From contig JAOXFI010000009.1 of the NCBI GenBank assembly GCA_029232285.1, positions 62,001 through 126,000 of the forward strand: a stretch of DNA of 64,000 bases, written 5' to 3'. Numbering within the stretch: position 1 is the stretch's first letter; the number at the start of each line of letters is the position of its first letter. This document shows positions 10,367-21,161 of this stretch, one piece after another. Below the pieces are notes generated by a model that was not told the DNA's origin, did no database searches, and saw only the letters and a list, made by a program, of their open reading frames with translations. The stretch is from Agmasoma carcini (nom. nud.). Its lineage: Eukaryota; Microsporidia; Thelohaniidae. A program made the translations under genes and the position numbers.

Positions 10367-12679
10367 TTAAAAAATACCAATTTTGTTTTTAAGCTCAACC
10401 AAAAGCTTTATATCTTCGCTCGTTAAATCATCCTTATAGAAATTCTTAAGTACTTCAATGTTACTCTTGGTCACATAACTATAAAGCATGTCCTTACTGT
10501 CAAATGTCTTACCATAAACCTTAGGACTCATATTATTAAGTAGATCAACTTTAATACAAACTTGCTTTCCTTTCATAGCAAAATCAACATCCCTACCATT
10601 ATCTTGAATGGAAGAAACATAGCCTATGTTGACGGGTTTATTCTTAAAGACACAAAGAGGTGTATTAATCATAAGCTTCCCTCTTAATATCTCAACACCA
10701 AATACTAGAGGTGAGCGCATACAATATACGTGCTTAGGTAATATCTTTAACTCAGTTGGCCATACTGTTTCCTTTTTATTAGCATTTCTATTTGATTCTA
10801 ACATCTTTTGAGTATAATCTAAATATTTATCAACTAAATGATAAATTATATCTGCTTCGAATATTTTAACACTTGGAAATTGTGTTTTAAGCTCATCATC
10901 AACTTTATAGTCAAAGCTAAGAACAATTTGTTGATCTTTTGGCTTAGACGTGATTTTAAGAAAATCTTTTTTTTTCATTTTAAGGGTAGCCTCCATAATA
11001 GGAACCTTCTCTTTCTTTAAAAATGATAAAAGTGCTTCTAATGATCCTAGAGTTGAAGCAATTGCAAAAACACCTTCTTCTACAAAATCAGTAGACGAAA
11101 AAATATCACTTATATCATCACTTAGCTGTTTAGAAACTATTTCTTCATTATTTTTAACTTTGATGAGCCTAGACCCAGATATTGTCCCTTCTAAATTAAG
11201 AGCTACAATTTTAATACCACATGAAGCCATCACCTTCTTAACAGTCTTATATTGTGACTTCGCTCTGATTTCTTTCAATGGCTCTGGTACTAATATTGCC
11301 TTGATTGTAGTAAATATTGGCCCATCAAAACCAGATACTGCTATTTTATCACCTATTGCTAATATACCATTACTAAGGATAACGTCTAATGTTACACCAT
11401 GACCTTCTACATTTTTAACCTCAAGTACAGTGCATTCAACCTCATCCTTAATTCTAAATCTCTCTTTCATATAAGTTGTACTCAGAGTTAAAAACAAACG
11501 GATAAGATCAGGTATACCTTCTCCTGTAATGGCTGATGTTGGAACTAATGAGATATATTTCTTATGATCAGTGTTGTTATTAAATAGAACAGCATTTAAG
11601 CCTAACTGAGCAAACCCAGCCACCGTCATATCAACCAACTTTTCAAAACCTAACCTTGTATTCTCGTCTTGTTGTGCAAAACTTTTTTCAAAGGAACCAA
11701 ATTCAGTATTTTTCCATCCATAGCACCGATCAATTTTGTTAAGAGCTACAATAAATGGCGTTTTCCTTGCTCTAAGCAGCTCAATGCTTTCAATTGTTTG
11801 TGCTTCAAGACCATGTACAATATCAACTATTAAAATAGCCAAATTACACAGTGATGAACCTCTTGATCTTAGATTTGAGAATGATTCGTGCCCAGGGGTA
11901 TCGATAATTAGTATACCAGGAAGCCCTGGGAATTCTAAACCACATTTGGCAGATAATTCTTTAATTGGAAATGATGTAGCTCCAATTTGTTGGGTGATAC
12001 CACCTGCTTCTCCTCCTTGAACATTTGATTCTCTCAATTTATCCAAAAGTTTTGTTTTACCCGTATCAACGTGCCCAAGAACACAACATATGGGACTTTT
12101 AAATTCTTTTGCTAGTTCTAGTTCAGACACTGAATCAGCAACTTTTTCAACCTGTGATTTTTTGATTGGGGCTGGCTTAGTATCTTTCTTTACTGCGAAC
12201 CTACTAAGCATTTTCCTCTTTTTTTCTTCCTTTTTTTGATCTTCATTATTAACCTTTTTGACTTCTTCCTGTTTTTTTACTTCTTCTTGCTCTTTTTTTT
12301 TCTTTTCTTCAGCTATTTCTTTTGCTTTAAGCTTAGCCTCTTCATATTGTTGGGCCTGTGCTTGTTTTTGAGCTTGCATGGCTTTTATTTGTGCAATAGA
12401 TGCACCTTTTTTCCCTACTTTTGGCTGAACTTTGACAGTTTGAATTTGTGGGGTATTTTTTGCTTCTGTTTTATTTTTGTCATTGAGTGTGTTTGGTTTG
12501 ACTTCAGATTTTTCATTTGTTTTGCTATCTACAGGCTTTTCAAGAGGTATTTCTGCCTCTTCCTTGATTGTATTTTGTGAAACTGGTTTAGACGTGGTTG
12601 TTTTAGTGTCTACGCCTTTGTTTTTAGGTTTTTTATCGTTTTGAAAGTTTTTCTTCGCTTGATAGTTCTTTGGAGACAT
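10367..12679 (-). CDS. FUN12: Translation initiation factor eIF5B (IF2 family GTPase)
   Basis: A 770-aa GTPase that promotes ribosomal subunit joining. Residues 1 to about 180 are Lys/Gln/Glu-rich and probably disordered or coiled coil. The G domain then shows GHVDTGKT (202-209), GGITQQIGAT, DTPGH (260-264), NKID (314-317) and a later TSAITGEGIP block. Domains II-IV follow, to about residue 770. Eukaryotic eIF5B is usually over 1000 aa because of its long N-terminal extension, which is shortened here. The minus-strand ATG follows AAAAAATTTACCA. Confidence 0.96.
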   Translation of the reverse strand: MSPKNYQAKKNFQNDKKPKNKGVDTKTTTSKPVSQNTIKEEAEIPLEKPVDSKTNEKSEVKPNTLNDKNKTEAKNTPQIQTVKVQPKVGKKGASIAQIKAMQAQKQAQAQQYEEAKLKAKEIAEEKKKKEQEEVKKQEEVKKVNNEDQKKEEKKRKMLSRFAVKKDTKPAPIKKSQVEKVADSVSELELAKEFKSPICCVLGHVDTGKTKLLDKLRESNVQGGEAGGITQQIGATSFPIKELSAKCGLEFPGLPGILIIDTPGHESFSNLRSRGSSLCNLAILIVDIVHGLEAQTIESIELLRARKTPFIVALNKIDRCYGWKNTEFGSFEKSFAQQDENTRLGFEKLVDMTVAGFAQLGLNAVLFNNNTDHKKYISLVPTSAITGEGIPDLIRLFLTLSTTYMKERFRIKDEVECTVLEVKNVEGHGVTLDVILSNGILAIGDKIAVSGFDGPIFTTIKAILVPEPLKEIRAKSQYKTVKKVMASCGIKIVALNLEGTISGSRLIKVKNNEEIVSKQLSDDISDIFSSTDFVEEGVFAIASTLGSLEALLSFLKKEKVPIMEATLKMKKKDFLKITSKPKDQQIVLSFDYKVDDELKTQFPSVKIFEADIIYHLVDKYLDYTQKMLESNRNANKKETVWPTELKILPKHVYCMRSPLVFGVEILRGKLMINTPLCVFKNKPVNIGYVSSIQDNGRDVDFAMKGKQVCIKVDLLNNMSPKVYGKTFDSKDMLYSYVTKSNIEVLKNFYKDDLTSEDIKLLVELKNKIGIF

Positions 12680-13375
12680 TGGTAAATTTTTTATTAGTTC
12701 ACAAATTAATATATTTAAATATTATTGGCACGTGTATCTCATTAAATTCAATTATAATAAATGATTTATTGATCTATATATGGTTTTATATCAAACAAAT
12801 GAATGATATTATTAAACAAAAATATAATATGTGGTGTTTATAGTGTAATTAAAGTAATATTAAATATTTATTTAGTGATAATCTAACACAGCAGCTCAAA
12901 TCAAATCTAATACATTTATTATATATTAAATTTAATAATCAGCTTATAATATAGCGAGTATTGGTGAAATAAATAAAAAATAATGTTTTTTATAATTAAA
13001 AATACATGAAAAAGATTAATAATATAAATATGTTATATTTACTAATATAATACACATTTATGTTATTATCAACCGGAATAAACCGATAGTTACAATTAGC
13101 GAGACTTATGGGGTCCAATGTAAAGTTGTGGCTATAATTAATGAATATTTGTGGTTCTATTGTATTAACAGGGGCATATTTATTACCGAAGAATACTTAG
13201 AGCAATTGTAATTCAACTTAATACCATTATCAACTGATAAAAGAGTGTGACAATGGACTAAAACAACCCTTCAACCATTTCAAAAAGGAGTATATCATTA
13301 CTGATTCAACAATATATACTAAAATTTGATAACTACTATAAATTTTATTAATAATAAACAATTAATCTCATTCAT
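12680..13375. other. Intergenic DNA with a possible Merlin scrap
   Basis: No intact gene. On the plus strand at about 13090-13330, a broken reading (VKLWL...IVLTGAYLLP, then QPFNHFKKEYIITDSTIY after frame changes) loosely resembles the central part of Merlin transposases. The similarity is weak and could be chance. Confidence 0.3.
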
Positions 13376-13906
13376 TTATTCACTCCTAAGAAATATACCA
13401 AACAGGGATGTGATACCAGATAGTTTTTCTGGTAGACATCTGAATATAAAAGAGATGAACAAACCAATCTGAAGAATGACAAGCCCAAGAGAGAGGAAGA
13501 AAGAATAACCTATATATGTAAAGTATAGTGTTAAGAAGGTGTTTATGATGAAAGGAAGTGTTATCTTAACCTTAGAAGCTTTGAATAGGCCTTTGAAGTA
13601 TGTTTTAAATCCTTTGATAAACCCATATGAAAAGAAAAATATAAGATTAGAAAGTGCATACGGGAAACCAAAAGCAGTAGGGCTTCCAAGTCTAAAGAAC
13701 AGTCGTGATATCGAATAGAAGAAAAGTAGTGATCCAAGAGCAAATGATCCGATAAAACACATTATTCTTTGTTTCCAACTTAGATAGAAATACTCCAAGT
13801 CCAGTTTCTTTGTTGTTTCTCTAAAAAACTCACTCTCTGGTACTTTGATTGAGTAGTAAGATGATTTTTCAAGTGCTTCACTTAGAGGGTCCTTCTTAAT
13901 GTCCAT
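13376..13906 (-). CDS. SFT2: SFT2/Got1-like Golgi membrane protein
   Basis: A 176-aa protein with four predicted membrane segments (about residues 52-75, 80-102, 115-136 and 140-160). It begins the membrane part with LSWKQRIMCFIGSFALGSLLF, much like the SW+QR-GF-CFVLG opening of SFT2 proteins. SFT2/Got1 proteins act in vesicle fusion at the Golgi. An in-frame upstream ATG would add 35 residues of AT-rich translation. I prefer the ATG at 13906 because AAATTT and GGGGCCC sit directly before it. Confidence 0.75.
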   Translation of the reverse strand: MDIKKDPLSEALEKSSYYSIKVPESEFFRETTKKLDLEYFYLSWKQRIMCFIGSFALGSLLFFYSISRLFFRLGSPTAFGFPYALSNLIFFFSYGFIKGFKTYFKGLFKASKVKITLPFIINTFLTLYFTYIGYSFFLSLGLVILQIGLFISFIFRCLPEKLSGITSLFGIFLRSE

Positions 13907-13930
13907 GGGCCCCTTTAAATTTTTTTTTAA
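13907..13930 (-). promoter_or_regulatory. AAATTT plus GGGGCCC signal before SFT2-like ATG
   Basis: Reading the minus strand toward the gene, a T-rich AAAAAATTTAAA block is followed directly by GGGGCCC and then the ATG. Both kinds of motif, an AAATTT word and a GGG/CCC word, have been described as microsporidian start-site signals. Their position here decides the start codon. Confidence 0.6.
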
Positions 13931-15812
13931 AAAGTGTTTCAGAATAAAAATAAATAAATAATTGAATTTAAGATATAAGTTTTGTTGGTTAATATAATGA
14001 ATTATTTTCAAAAGGGGGTGTAAGTTGAAACAAAATTTATAGTTAGTTTAGATTAATTTGCTTTTGTGTAACTAAGTGTCAAAATGTATTGATAATTGCA
14101 ATTATAAAATGATACAAGACAGCGGTTGTTATAAATATATAATATATATTGATCATCTAAAATATTATTATATAGTATTTAGGATTACAGATATACACAT
14201 TGTGCAGAGTAAGAATGTTAGAAACAAAGATTGTGTGATTTATATCTTGTTAATTTTAATTAATGATGGATATTTCGATTCAGATCTAAACATTGATATA
14301 ATCTGGGCAGCTTACGTAAAACATCAAATCCAACTGTATTCTATGGTAAATGTTTATAATTTTGTTGTCACCATCTAAGAGGGCTAATAAGTGTATGATT
14401 GCTATTAACACCATCAATTTCTCATCTTTTGATATGCTGCAATTTTGTATTTTTCACAGGGTAGTAGATTTCCCTTCTTTTACTAGATAAAGACCATTAT
14501 TTTGAGTTTTGGATGGTTTCTTTTTTTCTGTATAATATATTGAGTCAATAAACTTATTTATTAAGACTATAAACGTTAATTAATAATTGGTTTTAGTGTA
14601 ATAGCAGGGGTAGAGGAATTACCTTCAAGCCAATATATTTATTTTAATTCTAAAAGTGATATAAATTATATACATTTAACAGAAAAAAAACGATTTTTTG
14701 AATAATACAATCCGTTAAAAATATATCAGAATTTATTAAAGGTTAAATAATTGCTTCTATCTACCAGTAATGTGTCAGATAAGGAAATATTTAATTGAAA
14801 AATCATGTTTGAATGTAACTGTACGTACAACACATAATTATATCAATATTGAACGATTAAAACGGTATTTTTGTTCTTCATAAGTTAAGGCTTATAAAGA
14901 AGTGGTTTTATTACAATAATAAAACCTGGTACAAAATATTATAATCTAATAAATAATAATTAAGAATGGTGGAGGGTTTTGTTATGGTTCCTCTAGAAAA
15001 ACATAAAAATTTTCAATTGGGTTAAATTTATTCAAAGTTTCTATACTTGATCTCTAATTATAATATATTGTGTGTCTAATACTGTAAAACCTGTAAAGGT
15101 TAAATAAGTAACTATAAACATATTTTCAAATATATACAATTTCTGTATAAATTTATTTTTCAATATATTTAAATAAAATAAAAAACACTTGATTAAATAT
15201 AAATGAAAATCTTTTAATTAAGTAATTTGATAAATCTGCAGTAAAAATACCACAAAGATTCTTTCAATCAACATGTATTAAATGCATAGGACAAGAATTG
15301 ATCATATTCAAAATTATTTGCTTTTGGGAATATATAAACTATGTTGGAATGTATAAATATAACTTTTATATATTAACATTCATTTTTTAGTTTTTCAATA
15401 TATTATTATAAGATCTTTTATTAATACACCAAAAAATACGTAATTTAGCTTAAATGCACAATTTGATATGAAAGGGGGCTGTAGTAAAAATAACTGAATT
15501 ATCTTTGGTATTATATTGAACACAACAAAAAAGTTGTAAATTTGAGTACAGCAAACATTGTTTCTTTTCTATGATCTTCTTAATTCAACCATTGATAATT
15601 GAATAAAATTCCTTAATGTATTTTTATTCATATAGAAATAATCATACACCTTAAAGCTTATCAATGACTAGCTATAAAAATCATATATGATATTTTGTAT
15701 ATAATTAACAACCCATAAAATAATAATAATACATTATTAAAAAATGATATATAATATTTTGTATATAATTAACAACCCAAATAATAATATATATTTCAAA
15801 AAAAAACATTTA
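13931..15812. other. 1.9 kb gene-poor AT-rich DNA with a direct repeat
   Basis: The 100-codon frame at 14076-14378 begins with GTG, lacks the start-site signal and has no recognisable content, so I do not call it a gene. At the right end, two copies of a segment of about 55 bases lie in tandem (about 15686-15742 and 15744-15800; shared core TTTTGTATATAATTAACAAC). Nothing else is supported. Confidence 0.5.
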
Positions 15813-18608
15813 TTAAAAAAACATCTTACCTCTGCAAATAGGACATGTTCTTTTTTGTGTATTCAAATACCATTTATAGATGCACTGACTATGATACTTG
15901 TTTTTACATCCATAACATTCCACAGTCGCCAACTTCTTTTGAGTATCTACAATGCTGTAGCATATAAAACACTCTTTATAACCTTCTATTCGCTTATCAA
16001 CATTCATTTTCCATAAATTAAGCATTTCATTTATAAGTAAAGAATTACTAAGAAAATACGTATATTCAGCTTCCATTCCTTTAAACAAATCATTATTAAA
16101 AGTAGCCTTATAAGGAGGCTTAAGATCTACTTGTATTTGACAGGAGAACTCATGATATTTCATTTTAATAGTTGCGCTCCTCATATTTATCATTGTCTTA
16201 ATATTTACATCTTTTAATTTGATATTAGCAAATTCTTTGACATAGTTTATTATGTATTCACTATTAGCACCTACCTTATCACTAAATATAAGAGCATAAT
16301 GTGTCCTTTCATAATCATCAAAGCCTTCAATGTACTTTTTCGTGGATAAATTTCTTTTGAATTCTAAAACTATTTTAAAATTTGAATATTTCAAAGTTTC
16401 TAAAACGAACATTAACTTTGTTCTTTTCATATAAAAAATTGAGTCCAATAAATTAAAAAATGATTCAGAATCAACCTCTTTATCAAGCAGAGTGAATGCT
16501 TGAATGGCATTAAGACGAGATAAGAAGACTTTAGACATCATTTTTGTTAGATTTCTGTATATTTCGGCTCTACCGAAATAGTTTTGATGGTTTCTATCGT
16601 AATTATTCAATATTTCATCATTTTCCATTAAATCTATGATATTTGACTCAGACACTTCAGTTTCCTTAAAATATTTTTTGATAAAGTCAAATATCAAACT
16701 TTTATTTTTAAAAGGATATTCTAAAACGAGTGTTCGTTCATCAATTCTTTTATAATTGCAATCAACCCTAACCATGCCTTCATTTTCATAATTATACCTG
16801 TAATCAGTCACAACAACATTAACTAACCTTCTTAAAGCCTCATTGCTGTACCAGTTAAGGTTCATGAAGTATTCAATGTCTATGTTTGAATGTTTTAGTA
16901 GAAAATCACCAATTCTACAAACAATATGTGAAGGCAAATCATCACAAGCCATAAAATCATAAATTTTATTGGCATAAGCTTCTCTTGAATAAATATTTCT
17001 AAAATTAACATCAATTTCTTCTAGCTTATGGTTTGCGACTAGCAATAAATTCTTTAAGATATCAAAATCTTGATTATCACTAATTAAATAGAGAAGATTG
17101 CTTAAACTTGAATCTAAGGAAGGTAATTCAATATCTTCAAAATTGGGTGTAAATATACTCGAATTAGCCAATTTAAGCTTACTAATACAATATCTCTTAA
17201 ATTCTCTGCTTGCTTCATCAATTTTTAATATTTTTTTAATAAATTTAAGATCAAACATGTTGAAAATATAATCAAAATCAAAGAATGATGGTATGTTGAC
17301 CTTGTGTCCTAAGAAATAGTAGAAAATGAGTTGTTTCTTGTTATCATTCAATACAGACACGTCATCACATTCTCTATCTACTACATAGCATATCCCCTTA
17401 AAATAATATTTTTTGTAAATATCATAAATTTTATCATTAGATAATCTTTTTAATATCTCAAATAAAGTATCAGGCGACTCAAAGCCAATTATTTTTTCAA
17501 AATTTTCAATTGTTCTGTAATATTCGATTTCTATCAGATCAGGATATTTCTCTACCAGCTTAGGATGATCAACCCTTGAATTAACAAAGTATTCCTTATC
17601 AAAAACATCAATAGAATAATCTAAATTACTCAAAATCTCGTCTTTACTAAAATCCTCCCACTTTAAATACTTCTTCAAATAAGCCCCTAAAGCTATTTTA
17701 TATTTTCCAGTAGATTTTTCATAAAATAAATCAATATTAGAACGTTTACATTTATGATTATTAAATATAATTGATCTTTCTATAGAACTATTGATAAAGT
17801 CTGTAATATCCAAATCTATTAGCTCATGATTGTTATCAATATCAAATATGCATACATTTTTATATGTATTTTGATTTATAAAATATTTAGAATATTCAAA
17901 GCCAAACTTATTATAAATTAAATTATATTCTGATGAGGATTTTGGTGCAAACTTGGTAAAATCATTTGTTTTATCGACCAACATACTAAAAACATGATCA
18001 GGTAAATTATGACAAATGTATATTGCATCATCATAGTAAGAAAATTCTTCCATAAGCAAACACCATTTCATATTACCTGTACAGTTTTTGAACATATTTT
18101 TGAAATCAACATTATTGCTGATCTTATTCCTATTATCATACAACCTTTTGGCTTTTGTATAATCAGTTGTAGTTATCAATACATCATATGTAAGCTTTGT
18201 ATTGCTTAATATGTATAATATGACATCAATGTTATCCTTATTCTGTTCATAAAGCTCTTTTTCTATTTCTTCAAACTTTATCAAAGTATAAAGCCTTTTA
18301 AGGTTAGAGTATTTGATATATGAAAAAACGATAGTTTTCAAGCTATCATTGCACTTCAAACTGTATTTCTTAATCAATTCATATAAAATACTTTCAACCA
18401 ATAGCTTTAGTTCTCTATCTGAGCTCTTCAAGTTCAAAACTAGGCCTTTAACTAAAAATTCCATGTCAGAATCAATATCTATTAAGTTTACCTGTTCAAA
18501 TAGTTCCTTAAGTGCATTTAAACGTGTATTAAATGATTTTTTGCATATCTTACAGCTCAACTCATAGATATATGAGTTGAATGTTGAATATTCAGAAAAT
18601 GGATTCAT
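15813..18608 (-). CDS. LTN1: Listerin-type RING E3 ubiquitin ligase (ribosome quality control)
   Basis: A 931-aa, mostly helical-repeat protein with a C-terminal RING. The RING ligands are C880, C883, C898, C901, H906, C909, C922 and C925. Directly before it stands LLINEMLNLWKMNVDKRIEG, which parallels the LLWKKNVDKEFEG segment joining the RWD-like domain to the RING in Listerin. The N-terminal 80 residues also resemble the Listerin N-terminus. Listerin ubiquitinates nascent chains on stalled 60S subunits. Yeast and human versions have about 1560 and 1760 aa, so this one has lost much of the HEAT-repeat arm. The ATG follows AAAAAAATTTACT. Confidence 0.85.
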   Translation of the reverse strand: MNPFSEYSTFNSYIYELSCKICKKSFNTRLNALKELFEQVNLIDIDSDMEFLVKGLVLNLKSSDRELKLLVESILYELIKKYSLKCNDSLKTIVFSYIKYSNLKRLYTLIKFEEIEKELYEQNKDNIDVILYILSNTKLTYDVLITTTDYTKAKRLYDNRNKISNNVDFKNMFKNCTGNMKWCLLMEEFSYYDDAIYICHNLPDHVFSMLVDKTNDFTKFAPKSSSEYNLIYNKFGFEYSKYFINQNTYKNVCIFDIDNNHELIDLDITDFINSSIERSIIFNNHKCKRSNIDLFYEKSTGKYKIALGAYLKKYLKWEDFSKDEILSNLDYSIDVFDKEYFVNSRVDHPKLVEKYPDLIEIEYYRTIENFEKIIGFESPDTLFEILKRLSNDKIYDIYKKYYFKGICYVVDRECDDVSVLNDNKKQLIFYYFLGHKVNIPSFFDFDYIFNMFDLKFIKKILKIDEASREFKRYCISKLKLANSSIFTPNFEDIELPSLDSSLSNLLYLISDNQDFDILKNLLLVANHKLEEIDVNFRNIYSREAYANKIYDFMACDDLPSHIVCRIGDFLLKHSNIDIEYFMNLNWYSNEALRRLVNVVVTDYRYNYENEGMVRVDCNYKRIDERTLVLEYPFKNKSLIFDFIKKYFKETEVSESNIIDLMENDEILNNYDRNHQNYFGRAEIYRNLTKMMSKVFLSRLNAIQAFTLLDKEVDSESFFNLLDSIFYMKRTKLMFVLETLKYSNFKIVLEFKRNLSTKKYIEGFDDYERTHYALIFSDKVGANSEYIINYVKEFANIKLKDVNIKTMINMRSATIKMKYHEFSCQIQVDLKPPYKATFNNDLFKGMEAEYTYFLSNSLLINEMLNLWKMNVDKRIEGYKECFICYSIVDTQKKLATVECYGCKNKYHSQCIYKWYLNTQKRTCPICRGKMFF

Positions 18609-18929
18609 AGTAAATTTTTTTGGCTTTCTTTTAACAAAATTTTAAAATAAATTTTTTAAAAAAATAATAAATAATTTTATTGAATAGTAAAAGTTTAGAG
18701 TAATGGTGATTAAAGTATTTATACATTGTTTTACAAGAAGATCAAAACTAATTAGCATAATATTAAGTATTTATCTAATATGATTGCTAAGACAAAAAGA
18801 AATATCAATTTAAAATCTTTCTGTATATTTATACAAAGAATATTAAGTATCAGTCAATCTGGAAATAAAAAAACTGAACCGGTGAGTTAAAAAACCTAAA
18901 ATCAAAATTTAAAGTAAAAGTGATCATGA
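18609..18929. other. Upstream region of LTN1
   Basis: AT-rich DNA with no gene. The AAATTT start signal of LTN1 lies within its first 20 bases. Confidence 0.4.
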
Positions 18930-19210
18930 ATTTATCGTGCTTTGATAAAAGACAGTAGACAAACTTGATGCCATGGTGATGGTAAGACTTTAAAGATACC
19001 TTGTTATATTGTAGCTAGGCTTAGGGCTATTACGCACAACATTATATCTTTAAGAAGAGGTGTCTTATATTGCGACTGCAAACTAGTTTCCTAAATTTAA
19101 CGACCCTGCTTTAGCCCAATTAGACGTTTTTTCCAACATCATCACTCTGTACCACGTGAAGGTCTGAACACTTTGAAAAGCGATTAATTAATATTTATGA
19201 AGAAAGGCTG
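18930..19210 (+). repeat. Copy 2 of an unclassified dispersed repeat
   Basis: This shares a series of blocks with copy 1 (about 5640-5960): CAGTAGACAAACTTGAT, CATGGTGATGGTAAGACTT, ATTGTAGCTAG, TTACGCACA and ACCACGTG-AGGTCTGAAC. On the minus strand it can be read as short coding-like pieces (for example IFKVLPSPW, against VFKVLASS in copy 3), suggesting a decayed protein-coding element. I could not assign a family. Confidence 0.6.
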
Positions 19211-19279
19211 ACACTGCATGTAAAAAACCCAAAAATTGAAACATATCATTAGAAAATAAACGGACGGTATTGATACAGT

Positions 19280-19600
19280 CATACACCTATCATATTATTA
19301 GTGGTAGGAAAAGCAGTGCAACATGCCCTCCTCTTGAACTATTTAGTTGATGACGCCAAAACTTTAAAGACCCTATCATAGGATGCGGTTACAGCCCGAT
19401 TTATTATTTTATTCATATATTGCTCAGCTTATATCTTTAAGAAATTGAAGTGGTCATCTCCATCAATAAAAAGAGGTTCCCTCTATCGTTAGTTAAAATG
19501 AATAGGAATTTTCGTATCACCTCTTTTCGCTTTAATCAAATTAACCATTGTTTCCACGTGGGGTTTTGCACTTGATCTGAAGTTTTGATTATTTTGCATA
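19280..19600 (+). repeat. Copy 3 of an unclassified dispersed repeat
   Basis: This copy lies in tandem with copy 2, about 70 bases away. Shared blocks are ACTTTAAAGA, CTTATATCTTTAAGAA and TTTCCACGTGGGGTTTTG. The minus-strand reading includes RAVTASYDRVFKVLASS and IKAKRGDTKIPIHFN, which look coding but are broken by stops. It is more diverged than copies 1 and 2 are from each other. Confidence 0.5.
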
Positions 19601-20017
19601 GTGAAAAAATATCGTTTTTATAATTGGTATTGTTCTTGATGAAATGTATTTATCTAAAGTCTTTTCAATTATTTTGATTACTGGTGAGATGATAATTTTA
19701 CTGTTATTTGTTATTATCCCATAAGGTATTATTTTAACAGACATTTATAAATAAGTATATTATGTTTTCAATGCTTGTATATTGTCTTGACTGGTGTATT
19801 GAACTTATAAAAATACATATTTTCGTCCACTCTTTGACAATCTTCTACCAAATATATAATAGGTCAAAATAATTCATATCTATTGATATCAACGGATTCT
19901 GCCATGTTATAAACCGATTTTAGAAATAAAATCTAATATATATATATATTAAAATTTACTAATAAATACAAACAACCTTAAATATTGCGATTTATATTAA
20001 AAAATACGTAAATTGAT
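19601..20017. other. AT-rich DNA downstream of the septin gene
   Basis: No gene, repeat family or structure that I can support, apart from a short TA run near 19935. Confidence 0.4.
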
Positions 20018-20818
20018 TTATTCTTCTAAAACAGCCTCCAAAGCTTCAGATCTATAATTTTCATACAATTCACCATTAGTTGATTCCATTAGTGCTGACA
20101 TGTGACTACTTAGTAATATTTCTCTTAAAATACTTAAATCGCTATGTTTTGGATTGTCTACTTCTATAACAGATTCTCCATATTTTCTTAACCTACAACC
20201 ATCATCTGAATTATCAACACCAATACTTGTAAACGGAATATGTGAATTTAATTGAAGATCAACAATAGATTCAGCAACATAATCACTATTTCCTAAATCA
20301 AATACACTAATATTGTAATATTTCAACTGCTTTTGAACTAATTTTTTAAAATTTTCAGTTTCGTTCAAATTTAGACCATCAGCCTTGCTTATAATAGGAA
20401 TAATGTTTACTAGCTTACATGCCTTCTTTAAAAACTCAATATCACTTTGCTTAAGACCATATGATGTAGATGGAATGAAATATAACATAACATTAACCCT
20501 GCTATCTTCATATTTAGGGTTTCTTCTAACCTTCGTTTCTTCTTCAATGTAAGAATCGAACTGCTCCTTTATATAATCAATAATACTACCTTGTAATCCA
20601 TTATCATCAATATTATTTCCTAGTCCTGGTGTATCTATAAATGTGATATTATGAACAAGACCCTCACAATCGATACAAAGCATGTAAATATCGATTTCTT
20701 TGCTTTCTTTAGTCTTTATAACTTCTTTTCCTACGATATTATTAAAAAATGAAGACTTTCCTGATCCTTTACAGCCAACGCCCATTATTGAAAACCTTGT
20801 GTTGCATCTTCTGAACAT
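20018..20818 (-). CDS. Septin GTPase
   Basis: A 266-aa septin G protein. The P-loop GCKGSGKS is at about residues 15-22, DTPG at 62-65 and SKAD (the septin AKAD position) at 144-147. The septin-unique C-terminal block HSDLSILREILLSSHM-ALMEST, then YENYRSEAL, ends the protein. Septins polymerise into filaments at the cell cortex during division and morphogenesis. This one is short: it begins only about 14 residues before the P-loop and has no C-terminal coiled coil. Which septin group it belongs to cannot be decided by eye; the lack of a coiled coil is Cdc10-like. Confidence 0.92.
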   Translation of the reverse strand: MFRRCNTRFSIMGVGCKGSGKSSFFNNIVGKEVIKTKESKEIDIYMLCIDCEGLVHNITFIDTPGLGNNIDDNGLQGSIIDYIKEQFDSYIEEETKVRRNPKYEDSRVNVMLYFIPSTSYGLKQSDIEFLKKACKLVNIIPIISKADGLNLNETENFKKLVQKQLKYYNISVFDLGNSDYVAESIVDLQLNSHIPFTSIGVDNSDDGCRLRKYGESVIEVDNPKHSDLSILREILLSSHMSALMESTNGELYENYRSEALEAVLEE

Positions 20819-20879
20819 TGTTTATTGTTTTGAAAGAATTTTTATTTTGTTTGATGTTTCAGATTCTTTGTAAGTGTTT

Positions 20880-21095
20880 GATATTCAGATTTTTTAAGAA
20901 AACCGTACAAAAATTGACATGAAACTATAAAATTTTATTTATAAATATAAAAATATTTTATTTATTTCTTTAAGAAAACCATACAAAAATTGACATGAAA
21001 CTATAAAATATAATTTTTATTTATTTCTTTAGGAAAACCATACAAAATTGACATGAAACTATAAAATTCATTTTTATTTGTTTCTTTTAAAATTC
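20880..21095. repeat. Three-copy 60-75-base tandem repeat
   Basis: The block AGAAAACC-TACAAAAATTGACATGAAACTATAAAA occurs three times, starting at about 20896, 20964 and 21032, separated by A/T-rich spacers ending in TTTATTTCTTT. The copies differ by a few bases. It lies between the start of the septin gene and the end of the transporter gene. Confidence 0.8.
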
Positions 21096-21161
21096 TATCA
21101 AATTTATAAAAAATCTTATTATTAACCATAAAAAGTTTATAAATCTTCATTTATTGTTTTA

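Noticed and set aside
10950..11402. 150-codon frame opposite eIF5B
   Set aside because: Antisense shadow of the well-supported eIF5B gene.
14076..14378. 100-codon frame on the plus strand
   Set aside because: Starts with GTG, has no AAATTT signal nearby, and its translation has no recognisable domain. Likely chance in AT-rich DNA.
19280..19600. Reverse-transcriptase reading of the unclassified repeat
   Set aside because: A KRGDT...HFN stretch slightly recalls the RT RG-RQGDPLSP-LFN block, but the catalytic YADD-type motif could not be found in any copy.
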